A stretch of 64,000 nucleotides of DNA, taken from NCBI GenBank assembly GCA_963668115.1, contig OY764147.1, forward strand, positions 930,001 through 994,000. Reading direction: 5' to 3'. Positions 16,306 through 23,977 of the stretch are shown here, one piece after another (the stretch's first letter is position 1; each line of letters starts with the position of its first letter). Source of the DNA: Plut-88900 sp963668115. Its GTDB lineage: Bacteria; Chloroflexota; Dehalococcoidia; Plut-88900. The notes under the pieces were generated by a model. It was given only the letters and a program-made list of their open reading frames with translations. It was not told where the DNA came from and did no database searches. A program made the position numbers and the translations under genes.

Positions 16306-17706
16306 ATGAGAAAAGCCTACGGATATCGGGGCAAGGGCCTGACCACAAAGAGAACCCTTCTGGGGTTGTTCGCCGTCCTGGCCCTTGCCCTGTTAATCGC
16401 AGCCGCTTGCGGCGAAGCCGCAACGGCGACGCCGGCACCCGCGGCAGACGACCCCACGGCAATGCCGGAAGCCACAGCCGTGCCGGATGAACCGGACGAC
16501 GCCATGCCCGAACCCACGGCTGTGCCAGACGAGCCCGACGACGCCATGCCCGAACCCACGGCTGTGCCAGACGAACCGGATGACGAACCTTCGACCGGTT
16601 TGAGGTCCCGCGACGAGTGGACGGTTGACAACCCGGCGACCAGGGAAGAGATCGAAGCGGAGCTTGCGAAGTACCGGGGACAGAGCCTGGTATTCAGCTC
16701 CTGGGGCGGCGCCTACCAGTCCGCCCAGCGGCAGGCCTACGGCGTACCCTTTGCCGAGATGTTCGGCATCGAGATCATCGACGACAGCCAGCCGACGGTC
16801 GGCAGGGTGCGGGCGATGCAGGAGTCGGGGAACGTCACCTGGCACGTATTCGACACGGGCGGCGGGTCTATCCACGCACTGGCACGGAGCGACTCGCTCG
16901 AGCACCTGGACTTCAGCGTGATCGACACTCGGGACTTCCTGGAAGTGCTGAAAGCGCCGTACATCGGCGGCGGCGGGATCACGTGGTCGGAGACCTGGGC
17001 CTACAACTCGGACGTGTACCCCGAGGGGTCTCAGCCCAAGACGATGGCGGACATCTACGACCCGGAGAAATTCCCGGGGCGGCGGGCCTGGAACCAGTTC
17101 CCGGACGCGGAAATCGTGTTCGTGCTACTGTCGGAGAACCCCGAGCTTCTGGACAGCGCCGAGGGTCGGGCGAGCCTGGCCGCTCCCGACGAGGCACAGG
17201 TTGACCGCGCTTTCGAGCTTTTCGAAGAGTACCGGGACCAGCCGGACGTATTCTGGACCACGGGCTCCGACTGCCCGCAGTTCCTGATCAGCGGCGAAGC
17301 CGACATGTGCACCAACTGGAACGGACGCATCTACGACGCGGCCAAAGAGGGCGCGCCCCTGAAGATCTGCTGGGAGTGCGGCCACGTACTGAACACGGAC
17401 GGTTGGGGCGTCATCAAGGGCCTGAAAGAGCAGGACCCCGATAAGTTCGAGCTGGCGCAGCTGTTCATGGCCTGGACTTCCTTCCCGGAGATCAACTCCC
17501 GGATGGCCCAGTTCATCACCTACGGGCCCGTCAACACCAAGGCCCTGGCAGCCCTCTCTGACCCCGTCTACGACGCTGTGAGGGACGAACTGCCTTCTTC
17601 GCCTTCCAACATCCCCTTCGCCATCATCAATGATGAAGTGCACCGGGCGGCAAACCTGGATGCATGGCGAGAGAGGTACGAGGAGTGGAAGGGCACACTA
17701 AACTAG
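16306..17706 (+). CDS. PotD-like ABC transporter substrate-binding lipoprotein, paralogue 2
   Basis: 466-aa lipoprotein, closely similar to the preceding gene: the same lipobox (LLIAAACGEA), the same PDEPDDAMPEPTAV linker units, then SSWGGAYQSAQRQAYGVPFAEMFGIEI. The Cys-bearing segments TGSDCPQFL, DMCTNW and ICWECGHVL and the ending IPFAIINDEVH are kept. The ATG at 16306 follows GAGAGGAG. Identity with paralogue 1 is high in the linker even at DNA level, indicating recent duplication or gene conversion, while ligand-domain residues differ, which may mean different ligands. It lies between two strong hairpins. Confidence 0.9.
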   Translation: MRKAYGYRGKGLTTKRTLLGLFAVLALALLIAAACGEAATATPAPAADDPTAMPEATAVPDEPDDAMPEPTAVPDEPDDAMPEPTAVPDEPDDEPSTGLRSRDEWTVDNPATREEIEAELAKYRGQSLVFSSWGGAYQSAQRQAYGVPFAEMFGIEIIDDSQPTVGRVRAMQESGNVTWHVFDTGGGSIHALARSDSLEHLDFSVIDTRDFLEVLKAPYIGGGGITWSETWAYNSDVYPEGSQPKTMADIYDPEKFPGRRAWNQFPDAEIVFVLLSENPELLDSAEGRASLAAPDEAQVDRAFELFEEYRDQPDVFWTTGSDCPQFLISGEADMCTNWNGRIYDAAKEGAPLKICWECGHVLNTDGWGVIKGLKEQDPDKFELAQLFMAWTSFPEINSRMAQFITYGPVNTKALAALSDPVYDAVRDELPSSPSNIPFAIINDEVHRAANLDAWRERYEEWKGTLN

Positions 17707-17722
17707 CCTGAATCCGTAAACC

Positions 17723-17760
17723 GGCGCCCCCCGGACGGGTATAGACCTCCGGGGGGCGCC
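17723..17760 (+). terminator. GC-rich hairpin after paralogue 2
   Basis: A perfect 13-bp stem GGCGCCCCCCGGA / TCCGGGGGGCGCC with a 12-base loop, only weakly followed by T. It is near-identical in its right arm to the hairpin at 16244-16280. Confidence 0.7.
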
Positions 17761-17872
17761 TGAGTATTATGACGTTGCAATTCTTATGAGAGGAGGGTTT
17801 CGAGACCGTATCCTGAATAACGACTGAACAATTGGATCGTCTGAAGAACCTTGATCGAGGGGAGGAAAACCC

Positions 17873-19273
17873 ATGAAGATATTTGGATGGCGTCTCGGCG
17901 GGGACATAGTCTCCGGGAGGCGCTTCTTTGCACTCTTGGCGGTGCTGTCACTGGCCTTCCTGATCGCAGCGGCCTGCGGAGAGGCTGCGACGGCCACCCC
18001 GGCACCCGTGGCAGATGAGCCGACGGCAATGCCGGAACCGACAGCCGTGCCGGATGAACCGGACGACGCCATGCCCGAACCGACGGCCGTACCGGATGAA
18101 CCGGACGACGCCATGCCCGAACCGACAGCCGTGCCGGACGAGCCGGATGAGGAACCTTCGACCGGTTTGAGGCCCCGGACGGAGTGGACGGTAGAGAACC
18201 CGGCGACCAAGGAAGAGATCGAGGCGGAGTTGGAGAAATACCGGGGCCACAGCCTAGTGTTCAGCTCCTGGGGCGGCGCCTACCAGGCTGCCCAGCGCCA
18301 GGCTTATGGAATACCTATGGCGGACCAGTTCGGAATCGAGGTCATCGACGACGGGACGCCGCTACTGGGCAAGATACGGGCGATGGAGGCCTCGGGCAAC
18401 ATCACATGGCACGTCATCGACCAGGGCGGCGGGACCATACACAACCTCGGCAAGAACGGCTCGCTGGAGGATCTGGACTTCAGCGTCATAGACAACCGGG
18501 ACTTCCTGGAGATCCTGAAGGCCCCGTACACCGCTGGGGGCGGGATCACGTGGTCGGAGGTATGGGCCTACAACTCGGACGTATACCCGGAGGGCAACCA
18601 GCCCACGACGATGCCCGACTTCTACGACACCGAGAAATTCCCCGGAAAACGCGCGTGGGCCTACTACCCCCACGGCGAGATAAAGTTCGTGCTGCTTGCG
18701 GACAACCCGTCACTGCTCGATACGCAGGAAGGGAGGGCCAGCCTGGCCGCTCCCGACGAGGATCAGGTGGACCGTGCCTTCGAGCTCTTCGACGAATACC
18801 GGGACCAGGTCGACCTGATCTGGAATACGGGCTCGGACTGCCCGCAGCTGCTGATAAGCGGCGACCTGGACATGTGCACCGCCTGGAACGGTCGGATCTT
18901 CGATGCGGCCAGGGAGGGCGCACCGCTGAACATCTGCTGGGAGTGTGGTTTCACGATCAACACCGACGCAATGGGCATAATCAAGGGGCTAAGGGAGCAG
19001 GACCCCGAGGCTTTCGATCTGGCCCAGTTGTTCATTGCCTGGACTTCCCTGCCGGAGGTCAACGCCCGCATATCCCTGTTCATCACCTACGGGCCGATAA
19101 ACCTGAAGTCGATTGCGGCCCTAGAGGCTCCTGAATACGACGAAGTCAGGGACCAGCTCCCGTCATCCGCGGCAAACATACCCTTCGCCATCTTCAGCGA
19201 CGAAGAACACGGCCAAGTTTATGATGATGCGTGGCGTGAGCGGTACGATGCCTGGAAGCTGACCCTGGAATAA
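17873..19273 (+). CDS. PotD-like ABC transporter substrate-binding lipoprotein, paralogue 3
   Basis: 466-aa lipoprotein with lipobox FLIAAACGEA, three PDEPDDAMPEPTAV linker units and a PotD-like domain (FSSWGGAYQAAQRQAYGIPM). It is more diverged than paralogues 1 and 2: GGGTIHNLGKNGSLEDL replaces the equivalent hinge segment, and VCWECGH becomes ICWECGF. The ATG at 17873 follows a GGAGGA site. It is followed by a strong T-tailed terminator and precedes, by 1.6 kb, a fused permease of the matching transporter class. A solute-import role is likely and the ligand is unknown. Confidence 0.9.
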   Translation: MKIFGWRLGGDIVSGRRFFALLAVLSLAFLIAAACGEAATATPAPVADEPTAMPEPTAVPDEPDDAMPEPTAVPDEPDDAMPEPTAVPDEPDEEPSTGLRPRTEWTVENPATKEEIEAELEKYRGHSLVFSSWGGAYQAAQRQAYGIPMADQFGIEVIDDGTPLLGKIRAMEASGNITWHVIDQGGGTIHNLGKNGSLEDLDFSVIDNRDFLEILKAPYTAGGGITWSEVWAYNSDVYPEGNQPTTMPDFYDTEKFPGKRAWAYYPHGEIKFVLLADNPSLLDTQEGRASLAAPDEDQVDRAFELFDEYRDQVDLIWNTGSDCPQLLISGDLDMCTAWNGRIFDAAREGAPLNICWECGFTINTDAMGIIKGLREQDPEAFDLAQLFIAWTSLPEVNARISLFITYGPINLKSIAALEAPEYDEVRDQLPSSAANIPFAIFSDEEHGQVYDDAWRERYDAWKLTLE

Positions 19274-19301
19274 GCCGAACACATAGAATTGCCGAAGAAA
19301 C

Positions 19302-19330
19302 GAGGGGCCGGACGCAGTGTCCGGCCCCTC
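19302..19330. terminator. Rho-independent terminator, shared by convergent genes
   Basis: A perfect 12-bp stem GAGGGGCCGGAC / GTCCGGCCCCTC with a GCAGT loop, followed by TGCTTTGT on the plus strand. It can end both the third binding-protein gene and the converging epoxide hydrolase gene. Confidence 0.85.
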
Positions 19331-19364
19331 TGCTTTGTCGGGAAGTTACCGGCGCGGGGAAGAC

Positions 19365-20513
19365 TTACCTGAATTGCCGGAAGAACTCACGGATGTCTTC
19401 GGCAAGCTCCCGGGGTTTTTCCATGGCGGCGAAGTGGCCGCCCCGCGGGAATTCGGTCCACCTCTGGACGTTGTGGGAGCGTTCGGCCCATTCCCTGACG
19501 GGCCGGTCAAGCTCTTCCGGGAAGACTGCGACGGCGGTCGGGACTTCTATACGCTCACCCTGGGACATGCGCCAGTTGTCCTTGCGGGTCTCGTAGTAGA
19601 TGCGGGTGGAGGAGTTTATGGTCCCGGTGACCCAGTAAAGGGTGACGTTTGTGAGGATCTGGTCCTTTGTGTAGACACTTTCGATGTCGCCTTCGCAGTC
19701 GGACCAGGAGCGCCACTTCTCTACGATCCAAGCTGCTAGGCCGGCGGGGGAGTCGTTGAGGCCGTAGGCGAGGGTCTGGGGCTTGGTGCCCTGGATGTGG
19801 CCGTAGGCGCCTTCGTCGTCCTCCCATTGGTCGAGTTCTTTAACGTACTGCTTCTCGGCTTTGGAGAGGGGTCGGGCGCCGGGGCCGAGGTAGGGCCTGC
19901 CGCCGAAGACCATGTTGATATGGATGGCTTTGACCGTGTCCGGGTGGGCGAAACCCAGCCTGGAAGAGATTGAGGCTCCCCAGTCACCGCCCTGGGCGAC
20001 GTAGCTATCGTAGCCGATCTGAGACATGAGTTTGGCGAATACATCGGCGATGCCGTTGACGCCCATACCGGGTTTGTCGGGCTTGGCGGAAAAGCCGTAT
20101 CCCGGGAGGGAGGGCGCGACTACATCGAAGGAATCGTTGGGGTCTGCGCCGTGGGCGGCGGGGTCGGTGAGGAGGGGAATGAAGTCGAGGAATTCGGTGA
20201 TGGAGCCAGGCCAGCCGTGGCTGAGGAGGAGGGGAAGGGAGTCGGGGCCCCGGCCTTTTTCGTGGATGTAGTGGACGTCCAGTCCGTCCACCTCGGTGAT
20301 GAACTGGGAGTAGCGGTTGATCTTGGCTTCCTGCTTTCGCCAGTCGAACTCCTCAATCCAGTAGTCGACGAGTTCCTTAAGGTAGGCGAGGTTGGAGCCG
20401 TAGTCCCAACCGGAGCCGGGGATTTCGTCAGGCCAGCGGGTGCGTTTGAGACGATCTTTCAGGTCATCCAGTACTTCCTGGTTTATGTTGACTTGGAACC
20501 GGCTATCAGGCAT
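19365..20513 (-). CDS. Epoxide hydrolase, alpha/beta fold with EHN domain
   Basis: 382-aa epoxide hydrolase of the microsomal type. The N-terminal EHN lid domain (residues 1-100; LKRTRWPDEI...GWDYGSNLAYLKELVDYW) is followed by the alpha/beta-hydrolase core with oxyanion motif HGWPGS, nucleophile Asp in AQGGDWGASI and catalytic His in PRGGHFAAME. Such enzymes open epoxides to diols. The gene is monocistronic on the minus strand within the transporter block and separates the binding proteins from their permease. Confidence 0.92.
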   Translation of the reverse strand: MPDSRFQVNINQEVLDDLKDRLKRTRWPDEIPGSGWDYGSNLAYLKELVDYWIEEFDWRKQEAKINRYSQFITEVDGLDVHYIHEKGRGPDSLPLLLSHGWPGSITEFLDFIPLLTDPAAHGADPNDSFDVVAPSLPGYGFSAKPDKPGMGVNGIADVFAKLMSQIGYDSYVAQGGDWGASISSRLGFAHPDTVKAIHINMVFGGRPYLGPGARPLSKAEKQYVKELDQWEDDEGAYGHIQGTKPQTLAYGLNDSPAGLAAWIVEKWRSWSDCEGDIESVYTKDQILTNVTLYWVTGTINSSTRIYYETRKDNWRMSQGERIEVPTAVAVFPEELDRPVREWAERSHNVQRWTEFPRGGHFAAMEKPRELAEDIREFFRQFR

Positions 20514-20558
20514 ACATTATCTCCCATTGTGAATGGTTATGGAAACTGTTTCAGTAGC

Positions 20559-20747
20559 TCAACTTGATGCGAGTTCGGTGATGGCGTCTACCAGCCTGGC
20601 GGCCCAGTCCTGCATTTGCTCCTCGATGTCGGCGCCGCAATGGGGGCAGTCGAGGTCACCGAAGCGGAGGCTGATTCGACAGTCTCGACACTCGGGCCTT
20701 TCGGCGATGATGCTGAATGCCGCCTGGATTTGGGTCTCGGTAGCCAT
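20559..20747 (-). CDS. Small zinc-ribbon protein
   Basis: 62-aa protein with two Cys pairs, ECRDC and CPHC, spaced as in a zinc ribbon (CxxC-x10-CxxC), followed by an amphipathic helix (EEQMQDWAARLVDAITEL). It starts at an ATG preceded by GAGA and lies upstream of, and in the same direction as, the epoxide hydrolase, 45 bases away, so the two may be cotranscribed. No known family is recognised. Confidence 0.6.
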   Translation of the reverse strand: MATETQIQAAFSIIAERPECRDCRISLRFGDLDCPHCGADIEEQMQDWAARLVDAITELASS

Positions 20748-20887
20748 AATCTCTCACTTTGGCATCGGTGGATAGAGGGAGGGTCTCGGGGGACGGGGAA
20801 TGGTCGGGCGTTTTGATGATATGATAACAGGCAACCGACCTTGACTTTATCTCACTTCATTTTCTCCGAACACGTCATCAACCGAGA

Positions 20888-22636
20888 ATGCTAGCCGCTT
20901 TGCAGAGGCTCCTGCCGCGGGACTGGAAACTGAACGGCGCCACGGACAGGCGCCTGCTCTTGTTCAGGATACGGCAGCAGGGCGTTTACCCGGCCCTCGC
21001 TATCCCGGCAATCCTGGTGATGCTCCTGTTCTTCGTGATCCCGCTGGTCAGGATGGTGGGGGTGAGCTTTGGGGACGGCGAGTTCTCCACGGCGCACTAT
21101 GAGAAGGCACTGACGAACCCCATCTACCAGCGGATGTTCCGCACCACCGCCGAGCTGGCGGTCACGACGACCATCGCCTGCATTATCTTCGGGTACCCGA
21201 TTGCCTACTACCTGGCCACTCGGGTAGGACGGTGGCGGGGTGTTGTCCTCCTGATAGTCATAGTACCGTTCATTACGAACTCCATAGCCAGCACATACAC
21301 GTGGAGGGTGGTGCTCGGGAGGAGGGGGCCGGTCAACGAGTTCGTGCAGCTCATAGGGATAGTAGACCAGCCCCTGGAACTGCTGTGGACGCGGATGGCC
21401 GTGGAGATCGGGATGATGCAGCTCTTCCTTCCATTCATGGTGCTGCCCCTCTACGCCGTAATGCGAAACATTCCCAGGAGCTTGACAGCCGTAGCCGAAA
21501 GCATGGGCGCAACCCCTCTAAGGAGCTTCTGGCGCGTCTACTTGCCCCTGAGCATTCCGGGGATTTGGGCGGGATCGCTACTGGTGTTCATCCTGAGTGC
21601 GGGAAGCTCCATTGCGCCCACGGTGCTGGGCGGCATCAGGGACCAGGGGATCGCGTCCTACCTGTCGGGGACAGGGGGGTTCAGCGCGGCTCTCGCAATT
21701 ATCCTGCTGACGGCGATCTTGATCCTGTTCATGATCTTCGCACGGCTCATCGGGTTCGGGTCGATCTACGGGGCGGGGGAGGCGCTAATTCGCTCCTCCT
21801 CGATCGAAACCTCCTATCGGGCGCCACGCCGGGTGCCGTTGAATCTGATGGTGGGTCTTCTATGCGCCTTTCTGGTTCTGCCCAGCCTGATAGTAATCCC
21901 GTTGGCCTTCAACAAGTCTGCGTTTGTAATCTTCCCTCCCAAGGCCTACAGCATCGACTGGATCAAGGCTTTCTTTATCAGTGACCCCATCACCCCCGTC
22001 AACTGGATTACATCGACGTCCACAAGCCTGCAACTCGCTTTCATTACGGTGTTAATTGCCGTGCCATTCGGCGGGATGGTGGCCTATGGACTGGCCCGGG
22101 GGTCGTTCCCGGGGCGAGGGCTCCTGGGGTCCTTCGTCATCCTTCCGCTAATAGTGCCGGCCACCCTCACTGCGTTGGCGCTCTTCTATTTCTATTCGTT
22201 TAACATGCGGCCGCTGGTGGGAACTGTAATCGGCATCGCTCTGCCCCACGTAGTCCTGGCAATACCGTACGTGGTGATTATCCTGACGGCGACGCTCAGG
22301 GGAATCGACCAGGTGCACGAACAGGCAGCGATGAGCCTGGGAGCCAACAGATTCACGGCGTTACGCAGGGTAATCCTCCCTCAAATAATGCCCGGAATCA
22401 CGGTGGCGACATTCTTTGCCTTCCTTGTCTCTTTCTACGAGGTGCCCATAGCGGTCTTCCTCAAGGACCCGTTCCTGAGGACTCTGCCGATGAACCTGTG
22501 GAACGGGGTCACGGTGGAGTTCGCGCCGATGATGGCCGCAGTGTCATTCATCCTGCTGGTTTTTGCCGCCCTTATGCTCATGGGGATCGTGTTTTTCAGG
22601 GGCCGGCTTGGGAGGCAATCGAACCAGGAGACTTGA
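20888..22636 (+). CDS. Fused ABC transporter permease (PotB-PotC type)
   Basis: 582-aa membrane protein made of two binding-protein-dependent permease domains in one chain. Each half has about six hydrophobic segments and its own EAA loop: AESMGATPLRSFWRVYLPLS...PGI near residue 215, and QAAMSLGANRFTALRRVILP...PGI near 490. These loops dock onto an ATPase. PotB and PotC are usually separate genes. The natural partners are the three PotD-like lipoproteins upstream; no ATPase gene lies in the window, so one must be encoded elsewhere. The start ATG at 20888 follows AACCGAG weakly. Confidence 0.93.
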   Translation: MLAALQRLLPRDWKLNGATDRRLLLFRIRQQGVYPALAIPAILVMLLFFVIPLVRMVGVSFGDGEFSTAHYEKALTNPIYQRMFRTTAELAVTTTIACIIFGYPIAYYLATRVGRWRGVVLLIVIVPFITNSIASTYTWRVVLGRRGPVNEFVQLIGIVDQPLELLWTRMAVEIGMMQLFLPFMVLPLYAVMRNIPRSLTAVAESMGATPLRSFWRVYLPLSIPGIWAGSLLVFILSAGSSIAPTVLGGIRDQGIASYLSGTGGFSAALAIILLTAILILFMIFARLIGFGSIYGAGEALIRSSSIETSYRAPRRVPLNLMVGLLCAFLVLPSLIVIPLAFNKSAFVIFPPKAYSIDWIKAFFISDPITPVNWITSTSTSLQLAFITVLIAVPFGGMVAYGLARGSFPGRGLLGSFVILPLIVPATLTALALFYFYSFNMRPLVGTVIGIALPHVVLAIPYVVIILTATLRGIDQVHEQAAMSLGANRFTALRRVILPQIMPGITVATFFAFLVSFYEVPIAVFLKDPFLRTLPMNLWNGVTVEFAPMMAAVSFILLVFAALMLMGIVFFRGRLGRQSNQET

Positions 22637-22664
22637 TCACTTGTAGCAGTCCGGGGAGGACAAG

Positions 22665-23079
22665 ATGAACTATGACGACGCACGCAGATTTCTATCGACA
22701 AACTTCGATGCAGTGGTGAACACGTTCAGGAGGTCGGGGCGATCCAGACGAGCGTCGTGAAGGCGGGAGCGTACCAGGGGGAGTGGTGTTCGTAGCGATT
22801 GGAAGCTCCGCGAAGCTGAAGAACCTGCGTCGGGACCCGAGGTGCACAGTGACCGTGGTGAGTCCACACTGGGACCGATGGTGCGCCGTCGAGGGCAGGG
22901 TAGTGATCCGGGACTGGGACAACACCGACCATGAAGCCCTGCGGGTGGAGCTCCGGGAGGCGTTCGTGGCCTGCGGCGGGACGCACGACGACTGGGACGA
23001 ATACGACCGGGTAATGCGGGATGACCGTCGGGCGATAGTGGTGGTCAGTGCGGACCACGTATACGGCCAGGGAATCTAG
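22665..23079 (+). CDS. Pyridoxamine 5'-phosphate oxidase-like (PPOX class) protein, frameshifted twice
   Basis: Begins MNYDDARRFLSTNFDAVVNTFRR after a GGGGAGGA site, then breaks. Adding one G to the GGGG run at about 22737 gives SGAIQTSVVKAGAYQG, and adding one G to the GGGGG run at about 22779 gives GGVVFVAIGSSAKLKNLRRD, which continues to the stop at 23079. The joined protein of about 138 aa is a split-barrel flavin/F420-binding protein of the PPOX class (SAKLKNLRRDPRCTVTVVS is the typical core). Two G-run errors within 45 bases suggest sequence error. It overlaps the convergent lipid-kinase stop by 4 bases. Confidence 0.75.
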
Positions 23080-23975
23080 GCGAGGAGCTTAAGGGCGCCG
23101 GGCGCCACGGAGATCTCAGCAGGGGTCTCGGAGATTCTTTCACCGTCGGCCCAGATGGGCATTGGGGAGTCGGTCTCGATCCTCAGTTTTTTCACGCGGT
23201 GCATGGAAACGGCGGGGTGCGCAGTGTGTTCACCCGTGAATACGCCGGGCAGGATTCTCACTACCTCGCGTCTCGGGACGGATTCAACGAGGCAGACGTC
23301 GAGGGCACCGTCATCAGGGAGGGCGTCGGGGGCGATTTTCATGTTTCCGCCGTACTGCCTGGTGTTGGCGGTGGCTGCGAGGAAGGTCGGGCCTGAGTAA
23401 TCCAGGCCATCCCCCTCAAGACGGACGATCTTGTCCTTGTACCGGAACAGCTGGACGGAGATAGCGTAGAGGTAGGAAGAAGTGCCCTTAAGGAAGCGGG
23501 GCACGCGGCCATCGGCAACGTACTGGCTGACCGTGCTGTCGAAGCCGAGGGTTGCGACGGTGGCGAAATACCTGGCACCTACAAGGCCGAGGTCCACTCT
23601 CCTGGAACGCCCGGTCACGATCAGGCTTCCAATGGCTTTCGCGGTCCTGGGCAGGCCGAGGGCCGAGGCGAAGTCATTACACCTGCCGGAGGGGGCAATT
23701 CCTACGATCACCTCGCTGCCTTGGGGCCGAGACATTACGCCGTTGATCACCTCGTGGAAGGTGCCGTCGCCGCCACAGGCGAGCACACCGGTCCGTCCCT
23801 CATCTACGGCGGCGCGTGCCATACTTTCAGCCTCGCCCGGCCTCGTAGTGCGGAGGACTTCGTTGGAAATGCCGGCGAAAGTCAGTGCGCCGCCAATCTG
23901 GATGGCGAGTGGCCGGCTGCCGCCCTTGCCGGAGGTCGGGTTGGCAATGATGGTCCATTGGACGGGACTAGCCAT
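23076..23975 (-). CDS. YegS/DagK-type lipid kinase
   Basis: 299-aa diacylglycerol/sphingosine-kinase-fold protein. Visible: IIANPTSGKGGS near the N-terminus, the nucleotide-binding CGGDGTFHEVINGV, the GIAPSGRCNDFASALGLP segment and C-terminal PIWADGE. It phosphorylates a lipid alcohol such as diacylglycerol. It is the last gene of an apparent minus-strand operon (zinc dehydrogenase, LarA-like, this gene), starting only 2 bases after the LarA-like stop. With the upstream acyltransferase fusion this points to lipid metabolism. Confidence 0.93.
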   Translation of the reverse strand: MASPVQWTIIANPTSGKGGSRPLAIQIGGALTFAGISNEVLRTTRPGEAESMARAAVDEGRTGVLACGGDGTFHEVINGVMSRPQGSEVIVGIAPSGRCNDFASALGLPRTAKAIGSLIVTGRSRRVDLGLVGARYFATVATLGFDSTVSQYVADGRVPRFLKGTSSYLYAISVQLFRYKDKIVRLEGDGLDYSGPTFLAATANTRQYGGNMKIAPDALPDDGALDVCLVESVPRREVVRILPGVFTGEHTAHPAVSMHRVKKLRIETDSPMPIWADGERISETPAEISVAPGALKLLA

Positions 23976-23977
23976 TA

